Shown: positions 1 through 8,472 of the stretch, piece by piece
Layout: each line of letters starts with the position of its first letter
How positions within the stretch are numbered: position 1 is the stretch's first letter
Source: Micromonospora chaiyaphumensis
Lineage (GTDB): Bacteria; Actinomycetota; Actinomycetes; Mycobacteriales; Micromonosporaceae
Direction: 5' to 3'
DNA length: 64,000 bases
NCBI RefSeq assembly: GCF_900091435.1
Contig: NZ_FMCS01000013.1
Coordinates: 62,001-126,000 of the forward strand
Position numbers and translations under genes: made by a program
Notes under the pieces: generated by a model
The model's database searches: none
Seen by the model: the letters and a program-made list of their open reading frames with translations, nothing else
Told to the model about the DNA's origin: nothing

Positions 1-3
1 TTT

Positions 4-24
4 CCGGGATCCCCGGGATCCCCC
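4..24. repeat. Tandem GGGATCCC palindrome at the window edge
   Basis: Two abutting copies of the palindrome GGGATCCC (period 9-10) lie just beyond the stop of the leftmost gene. They could fold as a weak terminator for the leftward operon or simply be repeat sequence. The window edge prevents a decision. Confidence 0.4.
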
Positions 25-37
25 TAAAGAAGCGCGG

Positions 38-832
38 TCAGAGCGTGCCCGGCTCGTGTCCCTGCACGTAGTGCCAGGCGCCGATCCCTCGCGGGTCGAA
101 CAGTGCCGCCGTCCGGCGCGGGTTCGCGAAGACGTCGGCATAGTCGAGATCGAGCCAGTAGGCGGCGCTCATCCCGTCGTCCAGGGCGGCGCGGAACTCC
201 TCCGGCAGCGGCCGCCCGTTCGCCCGGATGACGGCTGAGATCACCCCCGTTCGGCCCGCCCCCAGGGCCGGCACGCCGGCGACCGGGCCGTTGCGCCCGT
301 CCGAGCACCACAGCGTCCCCCGGATGCGCAGCGCGGGTCCCTCGCCGACGTTCTCCACCGGGACGAGGAACCGGTCCTTCGCGACGGCGAGGAACGCGTA
401 CGCGGGGGCGGGGGCGGAGGTCAGGGCGAAGCGCTCCTCGGCGGGCGGGTGCTGGGCGAGCATGCCACCGGAGTCCGGGAACGCCACCGACTGGTGGACC
501 GGCAGCAGGAGCGGGTACCGGCTCAGCACCAGGGACCGGCGGGTTTCGGTGAGTTGCCGGTCGGTCCGGGACAGCGCCTGCCGGGAGAGGTAGATCGCGG
601 CAAGCACGCCGATGGTGGAGGCGACGGCGGCGAACGAGCCGGCGACCGCGGCCGCCCGCTGGGCCTTCCACGTGAAGGCCACCACGACGGCGGTTCCGGC
701 GGCGCAGACCGCCAGCGTGCCGACGAGCGCCAGGCCGTACCGGCCGGCGAGAGCCAGCCCGTACCCGCCGGCGCCGCGCAGCCAGGTCCACGTCCGGCGC
801 GCCACACGAGCCGTAGGCGAAGGACGCGGCAC
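38..832 (-). CDS. Two-TM membrane protein, function unknown
   Basis: Not recognised. The 264-residue product has a short basic N-terminus, two hydrophobic segments (about residues 32-54 and 60-82), a charged helix (about 83-103, rich in R, T and Q) and a soluble C-terminal domain of about 155 residues, probably cytoplasmic. I chose the GTG start because AGGAG lies 5 bases before it; an ATG 39 bases upstream would overlap the NYN gene. It begins 8 bases after the NYN gene stops, so the two are almost certainly one transcript. Membrane partners of this shape accompany effectors in several prokaryotic conflict systems, but that role is inference. Confidence 0.8.
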   Translation of the reverse strand: MPRPSPTARVARRTWTWLRGAGGYGLALAGRYGLALVGTLAVCAAGTAVVVAFTWKAQRAAAVAGSFAAVASTIGVLAAIYLSRQALSRTDRQLTETRRSLVLSRYPLLLPVHQSVAFPDSGGMLAQHPPAEERFALTSAPAPAYAFLAVAKDRFLVPVENVGEGPALRIRGTLWCSDGRNGPVAGVPALGAGRTGVISAVIRANGRPLPEEFRAALDDGMSAAYWLDLDYADVFANPRRTAALFDPRGIGAWHYVQGHEPGTL

Positions 833-840
833 GAGGGCTC

Positions 841-2298
841 CTAGGCGAACGACGAGCCGGCGTCGCCCCATCGCGTCTGGGGGATGGTGACCTTCTCGCT
901 CCGCCAGGTGATGGCCCGGGACTGGGCCAGGACGCGCAGGACGCGGTGCCGGTCGCGCTGGTCGTACCCGAAGACCGGCTCGGCCCGCGTGCGGTCCTTC
1001 ACCGCCATGAACTCGAGGATCTCGCTCTCCGGGATCGGGCTGGGGGCCCGGCCGGCGAAGGCGCGGTAGAGCTCGTGATAGGCGTCCTCGATGGGGCGGG
1101 CGAACGGCGAGTTCGTGGCCAGCGCGTGGCGGGCGCCGGAGACCGCGACCGCGTCCACGACGCCGGCCGCGCTCGCGTACTTCAGGACCCGGTTGACCAG
1201 GCCGGCGCTGAACTTCTCCGGCCCCTGCCCGACGCCGCTGGCGCCGAGCAGGCCGGGAAGGCGGCGGAACGGGATGGTCCGGCTCTGGGTGCGGAAGCAC
1301 TCCATGGTCAGGCCGGCGTGCACCCGCCACAGCGGTTCCAGGTAGCCGAGCGCGAGGTCGTTCGCGGTCACCGCGTACGTGTCGTCGGCGCCCTTGCGGA
1401 CGAGCTGCACGCCGGTCAGCGCGTCGAGCGCGCGCAGCAGCCCGGAGCCGTTGTCCGCCTGGAGGGGACCGGTGCGCAGCTCCGTGACCGTGAGGCCCTT
1501 GGGTCGTGCGGCCAGCCGCCGGACCACGTAGTCGATGGCCAGGACGTCGGCGAACCGGCCGGAGCCGACGTCGACGTAGGTGCGGGTGGCGTTGCGGGGC
1601 AGGAACTGGTCCTTGGCCCGTACCGCCGCGTCGGTGCGGACGACCTTGCGGCCGAGCGACTCGATGAGCGCCCAGTACTGGCTCTCGTCCTCGTTCTCCA
1701 GGATGCCCCAGCGGGCCAGGGTCGCGGTGCGGTCGGCCTGTTCCCTGCCGCCCAGGATGATGCCCTGCCGTTGGAGTTCGAGCAGGCCGAGCAGCGCCCG
1801 GGAGGTCACCGGCGGCGGCTTCTTCAGGGTGTAGATGTCGTCGATGCAGATCGAGTCCAGCCCGGGCAGGTTGAGGATGCCGCGGAACTGGGAGGAGAGC
1901 CGGTCCTTGTCGCCGTAGACGACCGTCACCCGGCAGCCGTCGCGCAGCAGGCGCCGGATCAGCGGGATGAAGTCCTGGTCGCCGGTGACCAGGATGAACT
2001 GGCCGCAGCCCTGGTGGAGGTAGTCCATGGCCAGCACGGTCAGGTGGATGTCGGCCTGTTCCTTGGTGCTGCCCACCACCTCGTCGTCGATGAGGTGGTC
2101 CCTCATCGCCGTCGAGATGCTGCCGTCGAACTTCGCCGCCGCCATGTGCTTGTACTGCAGGTGGCCGCCGCACCGGGTCGTCGCGTCGCTCCAGAGGGCG
2201 TCGACGATGCCGCGCTCCACCACGTGGCCGCGGCCGATGATGGCGCCGGCCAGGTTGTCCCAGTCGACGAGCAGGACACCTTTGTTCCCGACGGCCAT
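841..2298 (-). CDS. NYN-domain (PIN-like) putative ribonuclease
   Basis: A predicted metal-dependent RNase of the NYN/LabA/DUF88 type. From the chosen ATG (485 aa) the N-terminal domain shows the expected acidic residues: VDWDN (D12, D14), QADIHL (D83) and TGDQDF (D107, D109), with the usual alternating strands up to about residue 155. The remaining 330 residues are unassigned, mixed alpha/beta and possibly winged-helix in part. An in-frame ORF extends 34 codons further upstream, but GGAGGAG sits 6 bases before the ATG used here. It is co-directional with the two-TM gene and divergent from a NERD-helicase/NACHT operon. NYN proteins act on RNA in general; the substrate here is unknown. Confidence 0.85.
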   Translation of the reverse strand: MAVGNKGVLLVDWDNLAGAIIGRGHVVERGIVDALWSDATTRCGGHLQYKHMAAAKFDGSISTAMRDHLIDDEVVGSTKEQADIHLTVLAMDYLHQGCGQFILVTGDQDFIPLIRRLLRDGCRVTVVYGDKDRLSSQFRGILNLPGLDSICIDDIYTLKKPPPVTSRALLGLLELQRQGIILGGREQADRTATLARWGILENEDESQYWALIESLGRKVVRTDAAVRAKDQFLPRNATRTYVDVGSGRFADVLAIDYVVRRLAARPKGLTVTELRTGPLQADNGSGLLRALDALTGVQLVRKGADDTYAVTANDLALGYLEPLWRVHAGLTMECFRTQSRTIPFRRLPGLLGASGVGQGPEKFSAGLVNRVLKYASAAGVVDAVAVSGARHALATNSPFARPIEDAYHELYRAFAGRAPSPIPESEILEFMAVKDRTRAEPVFGYDQRDRHRVLRVLAQSRAITWRSEKVTIPQTRWGDAGSSFA

Positions 2299-2572
2299 CT
2301 GCGGCTCCTCCGTGAGCTCATCGAGGCGCGATTGATTTCCGAATTCTGCCCCCGTGTCCCCAGGCTGCTTCTTCATCCGTTCGGCCACGATGTTCATCAC
2401 TTGTGCGAGGTCGTCAGGGGGCGTTCGGTTCGCTGTGCGTGACCTTCAGATGACCGATCGTCCATAGAAGACCGCAAGTCCGGCGGAGCGCGACAGGTCG
2501 CAAGCGAGCGGACAATGTGGATTCCTGCGGCGTCACCACAGCCGTCCAACGGCCCGTGTTGCGGAGGCGGAC
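2299..2572. promoter_or_regulatory. Divergent intergenic region between NYN and NERD-helicase genes
   Basis: These 274 bases hold no convincing gene and must carry promoters for both operons. It is locally less GC-rich (for example around 2330-2350 and 2450-2475). I see no strong palindrome, so whether the two operons are co-regulated is open. Confidence 0.5.
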
Positions 2573-4174
2573 TTGGCGCGCTTCTACCCGAAGAACCTGC
2601 GGGCGAATGCCACCCGCGGGGAGCGGATCGTCTTCGACAAGCTCCGGTCGCTCAACGACTCGTGGTTCGTGCTGCACAGCCTCGCGTACTTCGACCCCGG
2701 CCGGCCGCGGTGGCGGATGGGCGAGGCGGACTTCGTCCTGCTCCACCCCGGGCGCGGCCTGCTGATCATGGAGGTCAAGGACGGTTCCTACCGGGTCGCG
2801 GGCCGGCAGTGGTTCGCCCAGCGCCGCAGCGGGGACGTGCCGCTGAACGTCGACCCGTTCGACCAGGCCGTCCGGAACAAGTACGCCCTCGCCGGGTGGC
2901 TGCGCAGTGCCGCCGGCATCCGGCACGTGCCGGCCGGGCACTGCGTCGTGTTCGCCGACGGCCGGCCCTCGGGCAACCTCGGTCCGCACGCGCCGGACAC
3001 CATCGTCCTGACGGCCGCGGCCCTGGAGCACGCGCCGGTGGTCGTGGAACGCGTCATGGCCCACTGGGACCAGCACGGCTGGGCCAGCCAGGCGGACTTC
3101 GAGAAGGCCCTGGCGGAGCTCGCGCCGACCGCGGTGGTCGCCCGCACCCTCCGCTACGACGTCGATCTGGCCTCCGACGACCTCACCCGGCTGACCCAGC
3201 GCCAGATCCGCCTGACGAACCGCCAGCTCGAGGTGCTGGAGGGCACCTCCAGGAAGCGCGCCTCACTGGTCCTCGGCGCGGCCGGGACCGGCAAGACGGT
3301 GCTCGCCCAGGAGCGGGCGCGCGAGTTGGCCGCGCGCGGGCTGCGGGTCGCGGTGATCGGGCAGCAGCGCAACCTCCGCCTGGAGATCCGCCGCAGGCTA
3401 CGGGTGGAGGGCGTCAGCTCCGGCGACCCGGAGGACGTGCTGTGCGACCTGTACGGGGCGGATCGCCTGCGCGAGTACGAGGGCGAGCAGCTGTGGGTCA
3501 CCGTGCTGGCCCTGGCCGAGGCCTACGGCAAGCCGCTGGACTGCCTCATCGTCGACGAGGCGCAGAGCCACGACGAGGACCTCCTGGAGGCCCTGCGGGA
3601 ACTCGTCCGCCCCGACGGCTCGGTGGTGCTGTTCGCCGACCCGTACCAGCGGGACTCGTCGGGAACCTGGCGCCCCCGCCCCGACGGCTCGTTCAACGAG
3701 TTCTGGCTGACCGAGAACTGCCGCAACGTCCTGCCGATCGCGAAGCTCGTCGCGCGGATCTCGGGAGCCCACACGCCCGTCACCGGCCCGGCCGGGCGGT
3801 CGCCGCGCCTCAGCGGCGGCGCCGCGGACCTCGCCTCGGCGTGTGCGGACGCCGCCCTGGAGATCCTGAAGGACCTGCCGGCCTCCCAACTGGTGCTGCT
3901 GACGTCGACGCCCGCGAACCAGGCCGCGATCCGCCGGACCCTCGCCGACCGGGGCGTGCGGACGACCAGCGGGTTCCGTGGCGACGAACTGGCGGTCTGC
4001 ACGGTGCGGCAGTTCCACGGCTGCGAGGCGCCGGCCGTGGTCTACGCGGACGACGGCGAGGAGGACTGGACCACCAGCTACATCGCCGTCAGCCGCGCCT
4101 GCGCCTACCTGCACGTGGTGGGCCGGCGGGACCGGTGGGAGCCCTTTCGATTCCTGATGGAGGACGCGTCATGA
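2573..4174 (+). CDS. NERD nuclease-related domain fused to SF1 helicase
   Basis: A predicted DNA-processing enzyme (533 aa). Residues 10-125 form a NERD domain, a PD-(D/E)xK-like fold: D53 in GEADFVL and E67-V-K69 match the catalytic layout. Residues 210-533 are a UvrD/Rep-like ATPase: Q-motif near TNRQLEVLEG (215-224), Walker A GAAGTGKT (235-242), Walker B LIVDEAQ (325-331), ADPYQ (355-359), ENCRN (381-385) and motif VI SYIAVSRA (502-509). The start is TTG with GGAGG 6 bases upstream. It overlaps the NACHT gene by ATGA, so the two are translationally coupled. NERD-helicases recur in defence loci such as stand-alone nuclease-helicase systems; the role here is inferred. Confidence 0.88.
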   Translation: MARFYPKNLRANATRGERIVFDKLRSLNDSWFVLHSLAYFDPGRPRWRMGEADFVLLHPGRGLLIMEVKDGSYRVAGRQWFAQRRSGDVPLNVDPFDQAVRNKYALAGWLRSAAGIRHVPAGHCVVFADGRPSGNLGPHAPDTIVLTAAALEHAPVVVERVMAHWDQHGWASQADFEKALAELAPTAVVARTLRYDVDLASDDLTRLTQRQIRLTNRQLEVLEGTSRKRASLVLGAAGTGKTVLAQERARELAARGLRVAVIGQQRNLRLEIRRRLRVEGVSSGDPEDVLCDLYGADRLREYEGEQLWVTVLALAEAYGKPLDCLIVDEAQSHDEDLLEALRELVRPDGSVVLFADPYQRDSSGTWRPRPDGSFNEFWLTENCRNVLPIAKLVARISGAHTPVTGPAGRSPRLSGGAADLASACADAALEILKDLPASQLVLLTSTPANQAAIRRTLADRGVRTTSGFRGDELAVCTVRQFHGCEAPAVVYADDGEEDWTTSYIAVSRACAYLHVVGRRDRWEPFRFLMEDAS

Positions 4175-6561
4175 GCCTGTACGACGAGGCGGTCACTTTC
4201 CTGGAGTCGGAGGGCTGGTCGGTTCCCGGGGAACTGCGGGGCGAGGTCGTCCGGGCCAGGCGCGCGGCGTACGCGGACAACAGCGAGCACATGACGGTGT
4301 GGTGCCCCGCCGCACCGGACGCCGAGGAACTGCATCGCCGCGAGGCGACCCTCCTGCAACGCTTCGCCGAGGAGGCACGCACCCCGGGCGCGAAGTTCCT
4401 GCTGGTGGAGTCCACCCAGGGCCTGTCGACGGACTTCCGGCGGCTCGCAAAGCACGAGTACAACGTGGACATCCGCGTCCCGATCCAGTTCTTCGACGCC
4501 CGCTTCAAGTGGGACGACACGTCGGTGTCGGCCCTGGCGGGAACGGCCGCCCAGCAACTGCGCCGCGACGGCGAGCTGGCGGCGCGCCGGCGTACCCCGC
4601 AGCCCTTCGAGGCGGTGGGCACCGGGGTGGTGGGCAGCGACCTGCTCACCGACCTGGCCCGCCGGTTCGACAGCCCGGGCGCCTGGGACCGCCCGATCGT
4701 GCTGGTCACGGCGCCGGCGGGCTTCGGCAAGAGCGTCCTGTTCGAGTCGCTGTTCGAGACGCTGTACACGAACTTCCAGAAGGCGAAGAAGCAACTGCGG
4801 CGGGCCTACCGGCCGCTGCCGCTGCTGCCGGACTACGCGGCGCTGGCGAGCGCTCCCGCGCTGGGCCCCATGGTCGACGCGCTCCTGCAGACCGAGGTCG
4901 CGCGGCCGGTCAAGCAGCCGACGTTCCAGTGGATGCTCACGCGGGGCTTCGCGAGCTGGCTGCTCGACGGGCTGGACGAGGTCATCGCCCAGGACCCCGG
5001 CTTCTTCGAGTACATCCACGAGATCGTCGCCCGGCCGGACAACCCGACGACCCCGCGCATCCTGCTCTGCGTCCGGGACTCGCTGCTGAGTTCCAACCAG
5101 GCGCTGCGGGACTTCCTGGCGGTGGCCCACGAGTACGTCGAGGAGTTCCGCCTGCTGCCCTGGCGACCCGAGTCGATCAGGACCTTCGCGCGCATCCGCC
5201 TGCAGGACAAGGACCAGGAACTCCTCTCGATCCTCGACGCGAAGCCGCAGCTCATGAAGCTCTGCGGCACCCCCTACTACGCGGAGCTGCTGGCCGAGCG
5301 CGTCGCCGAGGGCAAGACCGACGGGATACCGGACGACTACTCGGAGATGGACCTGGTCTACGACGCCGTCGACGCGATCATGGACCGCGAGTACAAGAAG
5401 GAGCAGTTGCAGGAGAACGTCGTCTCCCGGCACGACCTGCTCGACGTCATCAGCCACGTGGCCGTCGCCGAGCTGGAGAACGACAACCGCGGCGTACCGA
5501 CCGACGAGATCGGCCAGCTGGCCGAGTTCGTGCTGCCCTCGGACCTGTCCGATCCCGAGCGCGAACGGTGCACCGACGCCATCTGCCGCCTGCCGGTCTT
5601 CCGCGCCGCCTCGGAGCGGCAGCGGGTGCGCTTCGCCCAGGACGTGATCTTCGAGCACCAGATCGGGATCCGCGCCGCCCAGTACTTCGCCGTCAACCCG
5701 GTGCGCTTCGCGCAACTGCTGGACTGCCGGCCCTTCCCGCCGGACTCCTTCGCCCTGCGGGTGCTCTGCGCCCGGATCCGGGAACTCGCCGCCGGCGAGG
5801 AACTGCTCACCCGGCTGGCCAGCGCGACCGCGACACCGACGGCCTTCCGCAACATCCTCCAGGTGCTCCTCGGGCTGCCCGACTGCGCCCGGCTGCTGAT
5901 CCACGCGCCGCTGGAACGCCAGGACCTGTCCGGGCTCACCTTCTCCGGCCTGCCGCTGGCCGGGGTCAGCTTCCGCGGGGCGAACCTGGAGTCGACCCGC
6001 TTCAACAGCTGCGTCATGACCGGTTGCGACCTGTCCGACGCCACGCTGCACGGCACCCGCTTCGACGCCTGCCTGCCCACCCTGGCCGAGGCCGACTTCG
6101 GGCACCTCACCGGCTTCGTGTCCGTGGAGATCGACTCCCGCACCGCCATCGAGGACGTCGCCGACTTCGTGAAGCTGCTGGGCACGGACGGGCGTCGGGA
6201 GCATCCCTTCGTCGGCCCGTGCCCCACCGCTCTGCAACTGCGGTTCCTGTTCCTGAAGTTCGTCCGGCCGGACGGTCACTACCGTCGCGACTCGCTCGAC
6301 GAGAAGGGCCTGCTGTCGGGGCGGCGCATCGTCGATCCGGCCTCCGTGCTCAACGGTGCGGTCCGGGCCGGCTTCCTCACCGCCATCCCGAAGCGCCGCC
6401 GCTACGAGCGCACCCACAGCCAGCTCTACGCCGACATGGTGGGGTTCGCCCAGAACCTGCGGGTGACCCCGGCCATCCGGTCGCTCCTGGAGGACACCTG
6501 CCGGGTGGAGGGCTGCTCGCACGTCGTCCAGGAGAACCTGACCTCGGCGACCTTCGACTGA
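4171..6561 (+). CDS. NACHT-type STAND NTPase with pentapeptide repeats
   Basis: A predicted signal-transducing NTPase (796 aa). Residues 1-140 are an unassigned N-terminal domain. The NACHT core follows: Walker A APAGFGKS (181-188), Walker B LLDGLDEV (264-271) of the DGLDE kind typical of NACHT, then ILLCVRDS (297-304). A helical region (about 330-575) precedes a short run of pentapeptide-like units (about 580-650, A/CxLSG-type), then a C-terminal domain of about 145 residues. GGAGG lies 7 bases before the ATG, inside the helicase gene. Bacterial NACHT proteins are known antiphage sensors. The effector would be the N-terminal domain or the coupled nuclease-helicase. No close family is recognised. 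Confidence 0.85.
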   Translation: MSLYDEAVTFLESEGWSVPGELRGEVVRARRAAYADNSEHMTVWCPAAPDAEELHRREATLLQRFAEEARTPGAKFLLVESTQGLSTDFRRLAKHEYNVDIRVPIQFFDARFKWDDTSVSALAGTAAQQLRRDGELAARRRTPQPFEAVGTGVVGSDLLTDLARRFDSPGAWDRPIVLVTAPAGFGKSVLFESLFETLYTNFQKAKKQLRRAYRPLPLLPDYAALASAPALGPMVDALLQTEVARPVKQPTFQWMLTRGFASWLLDGLDEVIAQDPGFFEYIHEIVARPDNPTTPRILLCVRDSLLSSNQALRDFLAVAHEYVEEFRLLPWRPESIRTFARIRLQDKDQELLSILDAKPQLMKLCGTPYYAELLAERVAEGKTDGIPDDYSEMDLVYDAVDAIMDREYKKEQLQENVVSRHDLLDVISHVAVAELENDNRGVPTDEIGQLAEFVLPSDLSDPERERCTDAICRLPVFRAASERQRVRFAQDVIFEHQIGIRAAQYFAVNPVRFAQLLDCRPFPPDSFALRVLCARIRELAAGEELLTRLASATATPTAFRNILQVLLGLPDCARLLIHAPLERQDLSGLTFSGLPLAGVSFRGANLESTRFNSCVMTGCDLSDATLHGTRFDACLPTLAEADFGHLTGFVSVEIDSRTAIEDVADFVKLLGTDGRREHPFVGPCPTALQLRFLFLKFVRPDGHYRRDSLDEKGLLSGRRIVDPASVLNGAVRAGFLTAIPKRRRYERTHSQLYADMVGFAQNLRVTPAIRSLLEDTCRVEGCSHVVQENLTSATFD

Positions 6562-6593
6562 GCGGCCGGCCGGCGGCCCCCGAACCGCACCGG

Positions 6594-7358
6594 CTACTTG
6601 CCGTGCGGGTCGGCGTCGTTGAGAGTCGCCACGACCTGGTCGTAGTCGCCGCGCGCCTCCCCGTACCGGAGGAACTTCACCCGCTCGACCTGGATCTCCT
6701 TCGCGTCCGGCTGCGCCTCGATCAGCCCGACGACCTCCGTGACGAACTCGTCGAGCGGCATGGCGAACTCGCTGGTCTCCTGCCCGGGCATCAGGGCGGT
6801 ACGCACCGACGGCGGTTCCAGCTCCACGACCTTCACCGACGTGCCGGCGAGCTGGAGCCGGAGCGACTCGCTGAGCATGTGGATCGCGGCCTTCGACGCG
6901 TTGTAGCTCGGGGTGACCTTGAGCGGCGTGAACGCCAGGCCCGAGGAGACCGTCATGATCGTGGCGTCCGGCTGCGCCTGGAGGTGCTCGACGAACGCCG
7001 CGATGAGGCGGATCGGGCCGAGCAGGTTGGTCGTCACGGTGGCCTCCGCCGTCGCGAGGAACGACTCGGGCCGGCGCCAGTCCTCGACGCGCATGATCCC
7101 GGCCATGGTCACCAGGACGTTGAGGTCGGGGTGCCGCGCCAGCACGTCCTTCGCGGCCGCGGTGATGCTCGCGGGATCCGCGGTGTCGATCTCCACGGTG
7201 TCGATGCCGGGGTGCTCGGCGGCGATCGTGTCGAGCAGGTCGGTACGCCGGCCGCCCACGATGACCGTGTTGCCCTTCGCCCGCAGGGCGAGGGCGAGGG
7301 CGAGGCCGATCCCGCTCGTGGCGCCGGGGATGAAGACGGTGTTTCCGGAGATGTTCAT
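6594..7358 (-). CDS. SDR-family oxidoreductase
   Basis: A short-chain dehydrogenase/reductase of 254 aa, the classical length. The Rossmann dinucleotide motif GATSGIG is near residue 12, and the catalytic S and YxxxK are visible in VSSGLAF and YNASK. The substrate is unknown. It faces an MmyB-like regulator across 99 bases. No Shine-Dalgarno precedes the ATG; instead CAGGCT lies 6 bases upstream, so it is probably leaderless. The SDR/regulator pair has a paralogous counterpart at 21.4-23.1 kb, suggesting a self-contained inducible detoxification or redox unit. Confidence 0.9.
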   Translation of the reverse strand: MNISGNTVFIPGATSGIGLALALALRAKGNTVIVGGRRTDLLDTIAAEHPGIDTVEIDTADPASITAAAKDVLARHPDLNVLVTMAGIMRVEDWRRPESFLATAEATVTTNLLGPIRLIAAFVEHLQAQPDATIMTVSSGLAFTPLKVTPSYNASKAAIHMLSESLRLQLAGTSVKVVELEPPSVRTALMPGQETSEFAMPLDEFVTEVVGLIEAQPDAKEIQVERVKFLRYGEARGDYDQVVATLNDADPHGK

Positions 7359-7408
7359 GCACCGAGCCTGGCCCGCCCGCCGCGGCGGATGAAGAGACCG
7401 GTTGTCGG

Positions 7409-7423
7409 GGGATCGGCAATCCC
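7409..7423. promoter_or_regulatory. Candidate operator, GGGAT-N5-ATCCC
   Basis: A small inverted repeat between the divergent SDR and MmyB-like genes, upstream of the regulator's -10 box. It could bind the regulator. The arms are only 5 bp, so the call is weak. Confidence 0.3.
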
Positions 7424-7445
7424 TGGTTGGCCCGGGCGGCGGGCG

Positions 7446-7451
7446 GATACT
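7446..7451 (+). promoter_or_regulatory. -10 box of leaderless promoter (GATACT)
   Basis: GATACT ends 6 bases before the ATG of the MmyB-like regulator and no Shine-Dalgarno is present, as expected if transcription starts at the A of the start codon. Confidence 0.5.
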
Positions 7452-7457
7452 GGGATC

Positions 7458-8312
7458 ATGGACCGCGCAGCCCTGGCCGACTTCCTCCGCCACCGCCGCG
7501 AGGCGCTGCAGCCCGCGGACGTCGGACTGGCCACCGGCGCCCGGCGCCGCGCGCCCGGGCTGCGGCGCGAGGAGGTGGCCGCCCTGGCCACCATGTCGAC
7601 CGACTACTACACCCGGCTGGAGCAGCAGCGCGGGCCGCAGCCGAGCCCGCAGCTGCTGGCGTCGCTCGCGCGGGCGCTGCGGCTGACCCGCGACGAGCGC
7701 GACTACCTGTTCCGGGTGGCGGGGCACAACGCCCCGGCGTCGGTGTCCACGGCCACGCACGTCGCCCCGGCGCTGCTGCGGGTCATGGACCGGCTGGCGG
7801 ACACCCCGGCGCTGATCCTGTCCAACCTCGGCGAGGTCCTCGTGCAGAACCGGATGGCCGAGGCCCTGTTCGGGGACCGGTCGGGCCACACGGGGCTGGC
7901 CCGCAGCGAGATCTACCGGTGGTTCACCGACCCCACTGAGCGGTCCCGGTACCCGGAGGAGGACCGGGACCGGCAGAGCCGCGCCCAGGTCGCCAACCTG
8001 CGCGCCGCGTACGGGTCGATGGGCCCGCAGTCGCGGGCCGGCGAGCTGGTGCGGGCGCTGCAGAAGATCAGCCCCGAGTTCGCCGAGCTGTGGGAGCGGC
8101 ACGAGGTCGCCCAGCGCTTCGCCGACCACAAGACGCTGATCCACCCCGAGCTCGGCCCGATCGAGCTGGACTGCCAGGTGCTGTTCACCGAGGACCAGTC
8201 CCAGGCCCTGCTCGTGCTCACCGCGCCGCCACGCAGCGAGGGGTACGAGAAGCTGCGGCTGCTCGCCGTGCTGGGCACCGAACGCTTCCCCGCCGACACG
8301 ACACCCCGCTGA
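7458..8312 (+). CDS. MmyB-like XRE-family transcriptional regulator
   Basis: A DNA-binding regulator of 284 aa. An N-terminal helix-turn-helix (about residues 8-80, with the RRRAPGLRREEVA signature and YYTRLEQ) is followed by the MmyB ligand-binding domain (about 105-270, PAS-like), which in the family is thought to bind a fatty acid or similar small hydrophobic ligand. It is divergent from an SDR gene that it probably controls. It lacks a ribosome binding site and carries a -10 box 6 bases before the ATG. Confidence 0.9.
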   Translation: MDRAALADFLRHRREALQPADVGLATGARRRAPGLRREEVAALATMSTDYYTRLEQQRGPQPSPQLLASLARALRLTRDERDYLFRVAGHNAPASVSTATHVAPALLRVMDRLADTPALILSNLGEVLVQNRMAEALFGDRSGHTGLARSEIYRWFTDPTERSRYPEEDRDRQSRAQVANLRAAYGSMGPQSRAGELVRALQKISPEFAELWERHEVAQRFADHKTLIHPELGPIELDCQVLFTEDQSQALLVLTAPPRSEGYEKLRLLAVLGTERFPADTTPR

Positions 8313-8472
8313 GCCCGCCGACACAAGCCGCCCACGTGAATCCGGCACAGGAGCGGTCATTCACGCCGCCGGGGATTCCCGGCTTTCCTGTCGACCTCCC
8401 GTCACGCACGGTGTTCATCTGATCCGTCTCGGTCGATAGCGTCGATGCACTGCCGTCGACGAAAGGCCGACG

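Noticed and set aside
4-24. Possible assembly or cloning-site artefact (tandem BamHI-like sites)
   Set aside because: The edge repeat contains GGATCC twice, but the sequence joins naturally to the gene end and no vector sequence is seen.
4105-7419. Very long open frame on the minus strand (1104 codons)
   Set aside because: It is antisense to the NACHT gene, low in hydrophobic structure and rich in R/G/Q, the usual shadow of GC-rich coding sequence.
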